Part shown: piece after piece, positions 1-7,024 of the stretch | Layout of the letters: each line of letters opens with the position of its first letter | Position numbering within the stretch: position 1 is the first letter of the stretch | NCBI GenBank assembly: GCA_021780625.1 | Contig: JAJXYI010000682.1 | Coordinates: forward strand, 1 to 7,437 | DNA from: a bacterium | GTDB taxonomy: Bacteria > Verrucomicrobiota > Verrucomicrobiae > Opitutales > Opitutaceae | DNA: 7,437 nt | Direction of reading: 5' to 3' | Position numbers and translations under genes: made by a program | The notes under the pieces: generated by a model | The model's input: only the letters and a program-made list of their open reading frames with translations | The model's database searches: none | Told to the model about the DNA's origin: nothing

Positions 1-1
1 G

Positions 2-427
2 GCCCAATTCCGCGCCCAGATCGCCGGGCTGGCGGCCGTCCAGTCCGGCTCCGGCCTCTGGCACCAGTTGCTAAACCGTCCCGATTCCTATCTCGAGACC
101 TCCGCTTCCGCGATGTTCGTCTACGCACTAGCCCACGGCATCAACCGCGGCTGGCTCGACGCCAAGGCCTACGGGCCCGCCGCCTCAGTCGGTTGGAACG
201 CGGTCGCCAGCCAGGTCAATGTTCGCGGCCAGGTCGAAGGCACCTGCATCGGCACCGGCATGGGTTTCGATCCGATGTTCTACTACCGCCGCCCCACCAG
301 CGTGCTCGCAGCCCACGGCTACGGCCCGGTCCTGATGGCCGGCGCCGAAATGATCATCTTCAGGAATAACCTCGGAGCCCGCGACACGACAACAGGCGGA
401 GGAATGCAGTTCGAGCCAGCCCCTTGA
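2..427 (+). CDS. Glycoside hydrolase family 105/88 protein, C-terminal part (5' end outside window)
   Basis: The open frame enters from before base 2 and gives 141 residues ending in TGA at 425-427. The TTG at 68 is internal, because the family-like sequence GSGLWHQLL precedes it without a break. The visible part matches the end of the (alpha/alpha)6-barrel of GH105/GH88 enzymes: W-H-Q, then YLETSASAMFVYALAHGIN, a tryptophan-containing helix, the GTCIGTGMG turn, a YYRRP segment and the closing HGYGPVLMAGAEMI. Family members (YteR/YesR type) hydrolyse the unsaturated uronic acid that lyases leave at the non-reducing end of rhamnogalacturonan or related oligosaccharides. The catalytic Asp region known from the family lies upstream and cannot be checked here, nor can a signal peptide. 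The stop is 13 bases before the GH2 gene, so the two are probably co-transcribed. After the conserved core the tail (residues of LGARDTTTGGGMQFEPAP) is unremarkable. The family call is firm; the exact substrate is not. Confidence 0.9.
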   Translation, partial: AQFRAQIAGLAAVQSGSGLWHQLLNRPDSYLETSASAMFVYALAHGINRGWLDAKAYGPAASVGWNAVASQVNVRGQVEGTCIGTGMGFDPMFYYRRPTSVLAAHGYGPVLMAGAEMIIFRNNLGARDTTTGGGMQFEPAP

Positions 428-440
428 ACCGATCCACGCG

Positions 441-3029
441 ATGAAGGTCATCCTCACGGTTGCCGCGCTCATGCTGTCTCTTGGCTGTGCCTGCCAGGCC
501 CGCACGATCTCACCGGCGCCCTCCGCATCCTCCCGCGCCGAGTACAATTTCAATCCCGGCTGGAAGTTCATCCGCGCCGACGTCCCAGGCGCCGACAAGC
601 CCTCCTTCGATGATTCATCCTGGACCGACGTCGGGACGCCACACACCTGGAACGACGTCGACTCGTACCGGAAGCTCATCAACCACTCGGGCGGCGACGT
701 CGGCATCTACCAGGGTATCGGCTGGTACCGGAAACACTTTCGCCTGCCCGACTCCGCGCACGGCAAGAAGGTGTTCCTCATCCTCGACGGACTCCGGCAG
801 GCAGCAACGTTCTACGTCAACGGCACCCGCGTCGGGCTCTACGAGAACGGCGTCACACGCTACGGCCTCGACCTCACTCCCTACGTGAATTTCGGCGCCA
901 TCGACAACGTGCTCGCCGTGCGTGTCGACAACCGGACCACCTACCGCGAGGCCTCCTCGGGCGTCGTTTTCCAGTGGGAGTCCAAAGCCTTCAACCCCGA
1001 CTTCGGCGGGATCAATCGCGACGTGTCGCTCTGGATCACAGGGCCGATCTATCAGACCTTCCCGGTCTACGACGGCCTCCGTACGACGGGCGTTTACGTG
1101 TATCCGGAAAACATCGACCCCGCGCGACACCGCACCGGCGTCGGCGTCGAGTCGCAGGTGCGCAACGATTCCGGCGCCCCCGCAATCATCACCCTCTCCG
1201 TAGCCGTCATCGACGCCTCCGGCATCGTCCAGGCCCGCTTCGACGGCCAGTCGGCTCACTTTTCCGCCGGCCAGACGCGCACCCTCTCCGCCTCCGGCAC
1301 GCTCGAGCACGCCCGGTTCTGGGACGTCGACGACCCCACTCTCTACACAGTCCGCACTTCCCTCTCCGTGGACGGCCGCGTGGTCGACACCTGTGATACG
1401 CGCACCGGCTTCCGCGAAACCTCCTTCCGCGGCGGAGCCGGCACCGGCGGCGTCTATCTCAACGGCCGTTTCCTCTGGCTCACCGGCTACGCTCAACGTT
1501 CCGTCGACGATTGGGCCGGTCTCGGCCAGGCCTACCCAGACTGGATGCACGAGGCCAATGCCGAGCTGATCCGCGCCTCCCACGCCAACTATATCCGCTG
1601 GATGCACACCGCTCCCCAGGCCGTCGATGTCCACGCCTGCGATCGTTTCGGTATCGTCGAGGTATGCCCCGCCGGCGACAAGGAGCACGACGTCCAGGGC
1701 CGTCAGTGGCAGCAGCGCGTCGAGGTCATGCGCGACACGATCATCGCCTACCGCAACAACCCCAGCATCCTCTTCTGGGAAGCCGGCAACCAGGTGATCA
1801 GCCCCGACCACATGCGCGAAATGGTCAACCTCCGAAAGACCTGGGACCCCCACGGCGCTCGCGTCATGGGAGTGCGCCACGGCGATGACAACGCCGCCGC
1901 CGCCGCGATCACGGACATCGCCGAGTACTACGGCGTGATGATCGGCCAGGACCCGCGCACCGACTCGCTTCCCAACCGCTCCGCGATCTTCCGCGGCTAC
2001 AGCGCCGAACGCCGAGACCGGGCTCCCCTCATCGAGTGCGAGGACCTCCGGGACGAGGCATTCCGCGGCATCTGGGACAATTATTCGCCGCCGCACTTCG
2101 GCTTCCAACAAGGCCCCAAGGACACCTACGACTGGACCTCCGAGTCCTTCTGTCTCCAGGCCGCCCGCCGTTATCACGATTACATGATCAACCGAATCGA
2201 CAACCCGGCCCCCGCCCACTCCAAGTGGTCCGCCTACGCCTCGATCTATTGGTCCGACTCCGACGCCGACGGACGCCAGCAAAGCAGCGCCGTCCTTCGC
2301 GTCAGTGGCAAGGTCGACGCCGTGCGTCTCCCCAAGGAGGCTTTCTACGTGTACCGCGTGATGCAGAATCCCGCCCCCGATCTCCACATCATCGGCCACT
2401 GGACCTACCCCTCCGGCACCGTGAAGACCGTCTACGTCGCCGCCAACCATTGCGACGCCGTCGAGCTCTTCGTCAATGGGAACCCCCTCGGCACAGTGAC
2501 TCGTCCCGAATACGGCTGCATCTACGCCTTCCCGAAGGTCGCATTCGAACCCGGTACGCTGTCCGCCGTCGCCACTCTGAACGGCCGGGTCGTCGCCCGG
2601 GAACGCCTCGAAACCGCCGGCCCGCCCGCCGCCCTGCGCCTCACGCTCCACACCGGCCCCGGCGGCCTTCAAGCCGACGGCTCCGACGTGGCGCTCGTCG
2701 ACTTCGAGGTCGTCGACGCCCAGGGCCGGCGTTGCCCCACCGACGAAAGTCGCGTCGACTTCGCCGTCACCGGCCCCGCGATCTGGCGCGGCGGTCTCAA
2801 CGCGGCCATCCCCGATTCGACTAACAACCTGTATCTGGATACCGAATGCGGCATCAACCGCGTGGCCGTCCGCTCCACCCTTAAACCCGGCCTTATCACG
2901 ATCACCGCCGCGCGCAAGGGCCTCCCGCACGCTACCCTGGAGCTCCAGGCTCGGCCGGTGCTGATCGACCACGGACTCGAGCTTATGCCCCCGGGCGAAC
3001 CGCCCGCCCCGGCCCCGCTGCCAAACTGA
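441..3029 (+). CDS. Secreted GH2-fold glycosidase (beta-galactosidase-like, DUF4982-type C-terminus)
   Basis: 862 residues. The N-terminus MKVILTVAALMLSLGCACQA is a signal peptide (Lys, hydrophobic core, probable cleavage after residue 20; the Cys residues do not form a clean lipobox), so the enzyme is exported. The domains in order are: a GH2 sugar-binding jelly roll at about 35-195 (PHTWN near 68, then GIGWYRKHF and VNGTRVG), an Ig-like GH2 domain at about 205-325, a TIM barrel at about 335-600 starting at NGRFLWLTGYAQRS, a DUF4982-like module at about 645-720 (HWTYPSG, VELFVNG), and a C-terminal Ig-like GH2 domain at about 727-845 (LQADGSDVALVDFEVVDAQG). PLIECE at about 529-534 lines up with PLILCE of E. 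coli LacZ, making E534 the likely nucleophile. The acid/base motif normally written GNE reads W-E-A-G-N-Q, with Q451 at the Glu position and E447 four residues before. It follows the GH105 gene by 13 bases without a clear ribosome binding site. A role on galactan or other neutral side chains of rhamnogalacturonan is inferred; the specificity is unknown. Confidence 0.9.
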   Translation: MKVILTVAALMLSLGCACQARTISPAPSASSRAEYNFNPGWKFIRADVPGADKPSFDDSSWTDVGTPHTWNDVDSYRKLINHSGGDVGIYQGIGWYRKHFRLPDSAHGKKVFLILDGLRQAATFYVNGTRVGLYENGVTRYGLDLTPYVNFGAIDNVLAVRVDNRTTYREASSGVVFQWESKAFNPDFGGINRDVSLWITGPIYQTFPVYDGLRTTGVYVYPENIDPARHRTGVGVESQVRNDSGAPAIITLSVAVIDASGIVQARFDGQSAHFSAGQTRTLSASGTLEHARFWDVDDPTLYTVRTSLSVDGRVVDTCDTRTGFRETSFRGGAGTGGVYLNGRFLWLTGYAQRSVDDWAGLGQAYPDWMHEANAELIRASHANYIRWMHTAPQAVDVHACDRFGIVEVCPAGDKEHDVQGRQWQQRVEVMRDTIIAYRNNPSILFWEAGNQVISPDHMREMVNLRKTWDPHGARVMGVRHGDDNAAAAAITDIAEYYGVMIGQDPRTDSLPNRSAIFRGYSAERRDRAPLIECEDLRDEAFRGIWDNYSPPHFGFQQGPKDTYDWTSESFCLQAARRYHDYMINRIDNPAPAHSKWSAYASIYWSDSDADGRQQSSAVLRVSGKVDAVRLPKEAFYVYRVMQNPAPDLHIIGHWTYPSGTVKTVYVAANHCDAVELFVNGNPLGTVTRPEYGCIYAFPKVAFEPGTLSAVATLNGRVVARERLETAGPPAALRLTLHTGPGGLQADGSDVALVDFEVVDAQGRRCPTDESRVDFAVTGPAIWRGGLNAAIPDSTNNLYLDTECGINRVAVRSTLKPGLITITAARKGLPHATLELQARPVLIDHGLELMPPGEPPAPAPLPN

Positions 3030-3187
3030 GCTTCGGAACGGTTCGCTGAGGTTTGAACGGGCGACGATGAGGTCCTTCGACAGGGAAGCCGGAGGCTTAA
3101 GCGATGAGGTAGGCGCCCATGGGCCGGGCTGGTCCCGAAGAAACAAAATGAGGACTCAGTCCCGCCTATCCCGACGCAATCCACCCA
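3030..3187. other. Convergent intergenic gap between GH2 and DUF6250-like genes
   Basis: 158 bases separate two genes that end facing each other. I see only weak secondary structure: a 5-bp stem with a 3-base loop at 3086-3098 (AAGCC/GGCTT) and a 10-base palindrome GCCCATGGGC at 3115-3124. Neither is followed by a T-run on either strand, so I do not call a terminator. Short open frames crossing the gap show no protein-like composition. Confidence 0.5.
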
Positions 3188-4087
3188 TCACCGTTCCGTC
3201 TCCTTCGCCGCCCTCTCAATTCCTTCTGCCGGCCTTCCCTGTCTCGGTTCGAGCCGGTAGACTCTGAAGTGCCGGATCCGGAGATGGCTCCACACGGTGC
3301 GGAAAGCGAACCAGCCGCTCGTGTAGGGCGCGGGGTCGTCGTAGGCGAAAAGGCGCCGGCCGTCGCGGTAGTATTCAATCGTCCCTCCGGCCGCGAGCAG
3401 CGCGATCTGCTGCGAAACGTTCGGCTCGATCAGATACTCCTTCGCCTTCAAGTCCTGCGTCGGCAACAGCGGACGATCTCCGGTCCGACCCACGTATCGC
3501 CGGAATCGCGTAGTCGTGTTGTAATTACCGCCTAGTCCGACGTAATAGCAGCGAAGCTCATCGTAGTCCGCAAATTTGCCGCTTCGATGCGAGGCGAAGA
3601 GATCGTCCGGCGTGCGCACGTCCCGCGCCATCCAAAAGCAGTTCAAATCGCTCACCCGGTCGTTGGGACCGCCCGCCTTCACTGCCGTCGCCTCATAGGT
3701 GATCAGGATCGGCCCGCTGAACGGTTTCCGAAACCAGAGCGAGCAGCCCCGCGGCACGTCGATGTCGAGCACACACCCGCCGGCCGTCACCGATCCGCCC
3801 TTCTCGAGCTCCGCTGTCCACTGCCCGGTGCCGTGCTCGAAGTCATCCGATGCCAGTTTCGCCACAATCGCAAATCGCCCATCGGGAGAGGCCGGAATGT
3901 TTTTGGCGAACGCGGAGCAAGCGAAGAGAACAAAAAAGTAGAAGCGAGAAGTGATGAGCGAGGAGCAGGAAGGATTCCAGCGACGCCGGGAGCCGGCGAG
4001 GCTCGGTGCCCGCGTAATAGGGGCGCGAGAACCGCGTCTCGCGTCCGCCAGCGATCCGCCTTCAGCGGCTTCGGAGCTCTGGTGCAT
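3188..4087 (-). CDS. Secreted DUF6250-like protein (beta-sandwich, pectinolysis-associated); start uncertain
   Basis: The frame from the only in-frame ATG (4087) gives 299 residues. The recognisable protein starts much later: residues 45-61 (ITSRFYFFVLFACSAFA) form a compact signal peptide, followed by a core at about 82-278 with many beta strands and aromatic residues. Diagnostic stretches are CVLDIDVPRGCSLWFRKPF (105-123), the GPNDRVSDLNCFWMA segment (140-154) and GGNYNTTTRFRRY (186-198). These match my memory of DUF6250, a concanavalin-like domain common beside pectin and rhamnogalacturonan lyases; its function is not established and I assign none. Residues 1-44 are Arg/Ser/Pro-rich and are encoded by a palindrome-rich stretch, so they are probably not natural protein. 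No ATG, GTG or TTG lies in frame between 4087 and the signal peptide, but an ATC at 3955-3953 sits exactly where a start is expected (255 residues). It lies downstream of the PL22-type gene on the same strand, 141 bases away, with a terminator-like hairpin between them. Confidence 0.75.
   Translation of the reverse strand: MHQSSEAAEGGSLADARRGSRAPITRAPSLAGSRRRWNPSCSSLITSRFYFFVLFACSAFAKNIPASPDGRFAIVAKLASDDFEHGTGQWTAELEKGGSVTAGGCVLDIDVPRGCSLWFRKPFSGPILITYEATAVKAGGPNDRVSDLNCFWMARDVRTPDDLFASHRSGKFADYDELRCYYVGLGGNYNTTTRFRRYVGRTGDRPLLPTQDLKAKEYLIEPNVSQQIALLAAGGTIEYYRDGRRLFAYDDPAPYTSGWFAFRTVWSHLRIRHFRVYRLEPRQGRPAEGIERAAKETER
3959..3971 (+). repeat. Copy 1 of a 13-base CGAGGAGCRGGAA motif
   Basis: CGAGGAGCAGGAA lies beside the DUF6250-like signal peptide start, inside what is probably non-coding sequence. 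It is one of three copies of the motif in the window, at 3959-3971, 4206-4218 (minus) and 7041-7053; this copy differs from the other two at one base. Confidence 0.4.
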
Positions 4088-4121
4088 GTCCGGATTGGGA
4101 AAGCGGAGCCGAGGCTCCGCT
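3984..4121. repeat. Cluster of three palindromes between PL22-type and DUF6250-like genes
   Basis: Three inverted repeats lie within about 140 bases. The first is imperfect, with GAGCC (3990-3994) pairing GGCTC (4000-4004) and an outer CGG/CCG pairing at 3987-3989 and 4010-4012. The second has a 10-bp stem with one G-T pair: 4021-4030 against 4037-4046, core CGCGAGA/TCTCGCG, 6-base loop. The third is a perfect 9-bp stem: AGCGGAGCC at 4102-4110 against GGCTCCGCT at 4113-4121. Such clusters are typical of dispersed REP-like intergenic elements, but only one cluster is visible here, so the repeat nature is inferred. Confidence 0.55.
4096..4121 (-). terminator. Possible intrinsic terminator after the PL22-type gene
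   Basis: Read on the minus strand, a 9-bp GC-rich stem with a minimal loop (or 8 bp with a CTCG tetraloop) is followed by a short TTTCCC tract at 4101-4096. It lies 108 bases past the PL22-type stop and 14 bases before the ATG at 4087. The T-run is weak, so it could equally be one more palindrome of the cluster. If it terminates, the DUF6250-like gene needs its own promoter inside 3955-4100 or relies on read-through. Confidence 0.35.
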
Positions 4122-4205
4122 CTCGTTCACAAACGCCCCGTCGCAGCGCGCCTTGCGACAGGACTCCTTCTTCGCTCCAGATCGACGTGCTGTCATTCTT
4201 CTCGA

Positions 4206-4218
4206 TTCCCGCTCCTCG
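4206..4218 (-). repeat. Copy 2 of the 13-base CGAGGAGCRGGAA motif
   Basis: CGAGGAGCGGGAA on the minus strand, 10 bases past the stop codon of the PL22-type gene. The bases from the stop onward (TGAGCGGAAGAAG) closely resemble those after the oxidoreductase stop (TGAGCGGACGAA), so the shared unit is longer than 13 bases. Confidence 0.45.
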
Positions 4219-4228
4219 CTTCTTCCGC

Positions 4229-5527
4229 TCACTTCGCCTTCGCGATCTGCACGGCAAACACCTGCGTGGGACCAAACATGTTGGAGCGGAAAATCACCCA
4301 CTTCTGATCCGGCGAAAACGTCACGTTGGGCTCCAGGCGATAATCCTGGCGGCTCATGTTTACCAACTTCTCCGAGATCAGTCGCCCGGGTTGGATCAAG
4401 TTCGCCGAATTCGGGGCCTTGATGCCCGCGACATCGGGCACCTTCCTAGGACGAAACAGGTATAGCCATTTCCCGTTTGGGGCATGCGCGACCATGTCGC
4501 TGTCTCCGCCGTCGCCCGCGAACATCGTGCCGTCCTTCGAGACGTTGTAGTGGACGGACCATTCGTTCCGCCGCAGCGCGTACCAGGTGTTGTGTCCCGT
4601 CGCGATGTCGTATCCGGCAAGCCAGAATACCTCCCCGCGAGGCGTCTGGAGATCATACCAGATGGTCTTCCCGTCCGGGCTGAAAAATTCATGCCCCCAG
4701 ATCTCCATGTTCATGGTGCGCGTGTGCACTTTGGTCAGATGCGTTCCGTCCGTGTGGATCGTCCACAGGCGGTTCACCTCGTGCCACGGTCCTTCGTGAC
4801 AAAACATGATCAGATTCGGATCTGTCGGCGAAAATTGCACATGATTCAACCACTCCTTCTGCCGGAGGATCACTGTGATCTTGCCGGTGGCGATATTGAG
4901 CGTGAACAGCGACATCGGCGGCTCCGAACGGATGCGCATGAGGTGCTGGTGGAGCCGCAGTTCCTTGGCCGTCGCAAAGGACATCGGCCTGCCGTCCGGC
5001 CACTTCGCCGTGTATTCGGGCCTTGGATGCTCCGGCTCCTGCCTGTGCGCCGCGCCGTGCTGCCAGCCCCGGTCCTCCACTTCGGAATACGTCCCTGCCA
5101 TCAGGGTCTCGTCCGCGTTCACGCTGGATACGCCGCCCTTCGGCACCACCGCGATCCGACGCGTCGCTTTCGTCTCGAGGTTCGTCGCAAAGATCCAGTT
5201 CTCGCCATCCTTCCGCTCCGAATAGTAGACGTCGCCGGTCTTGTGGCCGACAACGATCACATGGACCCGCCCTGCGACCAGCGGTTCGACCTTCCGCGTG
5301 CCAAGGTCGATCGTCGAAATACCCTCGCGCGTCATCACCACCATCTTCTTCCCGTCCGGCGAATACGCATTCAGGTTGAAATATAGGCTCGAGGTCCCGG
5401 GCTCGTCCGAGAGTCGGATGACCCGGTGGCCTGTGTCCGAATCGATCCATTCGCGGGGAGGCTCCGTCGCGGCAAGGACGGGAAGGGAAATGGCAATGAA
5501 CAGAACCGGCAGGAAGGGGAATTTCAT
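4229..5527 (-). CDS. Oligogalacturonate lyase-like protein (PL22-type beta-propeller), exported
   Basis: 432 residues from the ATG at 5527. This start is chosen because it begins a textbook signal peptide, MKFPFLPVLFIAISLPVLAA, with cleavage near residue 19-20; the open frame continues upstream only as a shadow antisense to the next gene. Propeller-like repeats of the type YSPDGKKMVV (55-64), FSPTDPNLIMF (232-242), FFSPDGKTIWY (281-291), VSKDGTMFAGDG (329-340) and FSPDQKWVIF (404-413) cover the protein. Family landmarks include the HxQFSPTDP segment with H229, the FCHEGPW segment with H244, WGHEFF with H279 and SVHYNVSKDG with H326, plus the closing EPNVTFSPDQKWVIFRSN. PL22 enzymes beta-eliminate short oligogalacturonides to an unsaturated uronate using a metal held by His and Gln. 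Characterised enterobacterial PL22 enzymes act in the cytoplasm, whereas this one is predicted to be periplasmic or secreted. It is divergent from the oxidoreductase gene. The family is confident; catalytic competence is untested. Confidence 0.85.
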   Translation of the reverse strand: MKFPFLPVLFIAISLPVLAATEPPREWIDSDTGHRVIRLSDEPGTSSLYFNLNAYSPDGKKMVVMTREGISTIDLGTRKVEPLVAGRVHVIVVGHKTGDVYYSERKDGENWIFATNLETKATRRIAVVPKGGVSSVNADETLMAGTYSEVEDRGWQHGAAHRQEPEHPRPEYTAKWPDGRPMSFATAKELRLHQHLMRIRSEPPMSLFTLNIATGKITVILRQKEWLNHVQFSPTDPNLIMFCHEGPWHEVNRLWTIHTDGTHLTKVHTRTMNMEIWGHEFFSPDGKTIWYDLQTPRGEVFWLAGYDIATGHNTWYALRRNEWSVHYNVSKDGTMFAGDGGDSDMVAHAPNGKWLYLFRPRKVPDVAGIKAPNSANLIQPGRLISEKLVNMSRQDYRLEPNVTFSPDQKWVIFRSNMFGPTQVFAVQIAKAK

Positions 5528-5671
5528 GGGGAGCGTCCGATACAATAATGCCTGCTGTCGGGACTGAAACACCACAATGTTCAGACCGTCCGAATCTTTG
5601 GCCCGTTGCGCCAACCGCCGCGACCGGCCACCCGTCGATTCGACACCCAAGCGTCCCAACTCCCTTCCCCG
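5528..5671. promoter_or_regulatory. Divergent promoter region between PL22-type lyase and oxidoreductase
   Basis: 144 bases separate the two divergent starts, so promoters for both should lie here. On the plus strand TACAAT at 5541-5546 resembles a -10 box but lacks a good -35 box. On the minus strand the same AT-rich patch offers TATTGT. A 7-base direct repeat CGTCCGA occurs at 5534-5540 and 5587-5593, 53 bases apart (about five helical turns), and could be an operator pair. All of this is weak pattern matching. Confidence 0.35.
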
Positions 5672-7024
5672 ATGTCCATTACCCGCTATGCCTTCGTCGG
5701 CACCGGTGGCCGCGCCATCAGTTTCATCGAACCGCTCGTCACCACCTACCGCGATTCCAATGAACTGGTCGCCCTCTGCGACCTCAGTCCCGCGCGGATG
5801 GCTTACTACAACGGCCTGCTCGCGTCTGAATGGGGGGGCCGCGCCGTGCCCGCCTTCACCCCAGACCGTTTCGACGAAATGCTCCGTACCACGCGCCCCA
5901 ACGTGGTTTTCGTCTGCACGACCGACGGCACCCACCACGAGTACATCATCCGCGCCTTGCGCGGAGGCTGCGATGTCATCACCGAAAAACCGCTCACGAT
6001 CGACGCCGCCAAGTGCCGTGCCATCCTCGAAGCCGTGCGCGATACCGGCCGCCGCGTACGTGTGGCCTTCAACTACCGCTGGGCCCCCTTCCGTACGAAG
6101 GTTAAGGAGCTGGTCGCCGCGGGCACCATTGGCCGCGTGCGTTCGGTCAACCTCGAGTACCTCCTGGACACCAACCATGGCGCGGACTACTTCCGCCGCT
6201 GGCACGCGCACGCCGACGAGTCGGGCACCCTCCTTGTCCACAAGAGCACCCATCACTTCGACCTCGTAAACTGGTGGCTCGATGCCATCCCGCGCCAGGT
6301 TTTTGCGTACGGGGACCTCGTCTTTTACGGCAAGAAAAACGCGGAGGCCAGGGGCGCCGGGGCGCTCGCGGCTTATCCGCGCTACACCGGGCACCCCGAG
6401 GCGAAGAATGACCCCTTCTACCTGGACCTCGACGAGTCGGAGCCTTTCCGGAAGATTTACCGCGCCGGCGAGGCCGACTCCGGATACATCCGCGATCGCA
6501 ATGTCTTTCGCGACGACATCACGATCTTCGACCAAATGTCGCTCAACGTGCGCTACCGCACCGGCGAACTTTTGACGTACTCGCTCACGTGTTACAGCCC
6601 GAGGGAGGGCATGCGTGTCTGCTTCAATGGCGACCGCGGTCGATTGGAGTACCACGAATTCATTGGCACGCACATGAACCGGGCGGTCCGGCCGAAGGAT
6701 TTCACGCTCGACCACAAGCCGGGCGCCGAAGCCGAGGGCGAGTGGATCCGGGTGTATCCGCACTTCAAAAACAGCTATCTCGCTCCGGTTGAGGCTCAGC
6801 ACGGCCCGCATGGCGGCGCCGATGAGATTCTCTGCCGCTCCTTCTACGACCCGAGCTCGCCCACGACCGACCCGCTCGCCCGATTTGCCGGCCACGAACA
6901 GGGCGCTGCGTCTATCCTTGTCGGCATCTCCGGCGTCGAATCCATCCGCCGCAACCAACCCGTGAACCTCCTCGACCTGGTACCGCTCAGGCCCGAGGCG
7001 ACGAAACTGAGCGAACTGGTGTGA
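5672..7024 (+). CDS. Gfo/Idh/MocA family NAD(P)-dependent oxidoreductase
   Basis: 450 residues from the ATG at 5672, chosen because MSITRYAFVGTGGRA puts the Rossmann GxGGR dinucleotide-binding loop at the expected residues 10-14. The frame extends back to a TTG at 5606, which would add a 22-residue Pro/Arg-rich leader with no family character. Landmarks: the acidic end of the second strand at ALCDLSPARM (35-43), CTTDGTHHEY (82-91), the signature EKPLT with K106, the C-terminal-domain opening at FNYRW (133-137), the STHHFDLVNWW segment (192-202) with the probable catalytic His pair 194/195, and GPHGGADE (378-385). There is no signal peptide, so it is cytoplasmic. At 450 residues it is longer than the common 330-390; the extra length lies mainly at about 215-285. 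Family members oxidise or reduce sugars, inositols and amino-sugars with NAD(P). Here a role in using a sugar released by the neighbouring pectinolytic enzymes is inferred; the substrate is not readable from sequence. Confidence 0.9.
   Translation: MSITRYAFVGTGGRAISFIEPLVTTYRDSNELVALCDLSPARMAYYNGLLASEWGGRAVPAFTPDRFDEMLRTTRPNVVFVCTTDGTHHEYIIRALRGGCDVITEKPLTIDAAKCRAILEAVRDTGRRVRVAFNYRWAPFRTKVKELVAAGTIGRVRSVNLEYLLDTNHGADYFRRWHAHADESGTLLVHKSTHHFDLVNWWLDAIPRQVFAYGDLVFYGKKNAEARGAGALAAYPRYTGHPEAKNDPFYLDLDESEPFRKIYRAGEADSGYIRDRNVFRDDITIFDQMSLNVRYRTGELLTYSLTCYSPREGMRVCFNGDRGRLEYHEFIGTHMNRAVRPKDFTLDHKPGAEAEGEWIRVYPHFKNSYLAPVEAQHGPHGGADEILCRSFYDPSSPTTDPLARFAGHEQGAASILVGISGVESIRRNQPVNLLDLVPLRPEATKLSELV

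Noticed and set aside
441..500. Lipoprotein signal in the GH2 protein
   Set aside because: The sequence before the Cys residues (LSLGCAC) does not fit the usual L-[AS]-[GA]-C lipobox well, so a standard signal peptidase I site after residue 20 is preferred.
615..3146. 843-codon open frame on the minus strand across the GH2 gene
   Set aside because: It is antisense to a gene with clear domain structure. Its Gly/Val/Asp/Ala-rich composition is what reversed GC-biased codons produce, and it has no recognisable domain.
3587..4465. 292-codon plus-strand open frame across the DUF6250-like and PL22-type genes
   Set aside because: Arg/Pro-rich translation without motifs, overlapping the ends of two recognisable minus-strand genes.
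5606..5671. TTG start giving the oxidoreductase 22 extra residues
   Set aside because: The Pro/Arg-rich leader has no family character, and the ATG at 5672 places the Rossmann glycine loop at the usual distance from the start.
5528..6958. Upstream extension of the PL22-type frame to 909 residues
   Set aside because: The extra 477 residues are antisense to the oxidoreductase gene, and the natural signal peptide starts at the ATG at 5527.
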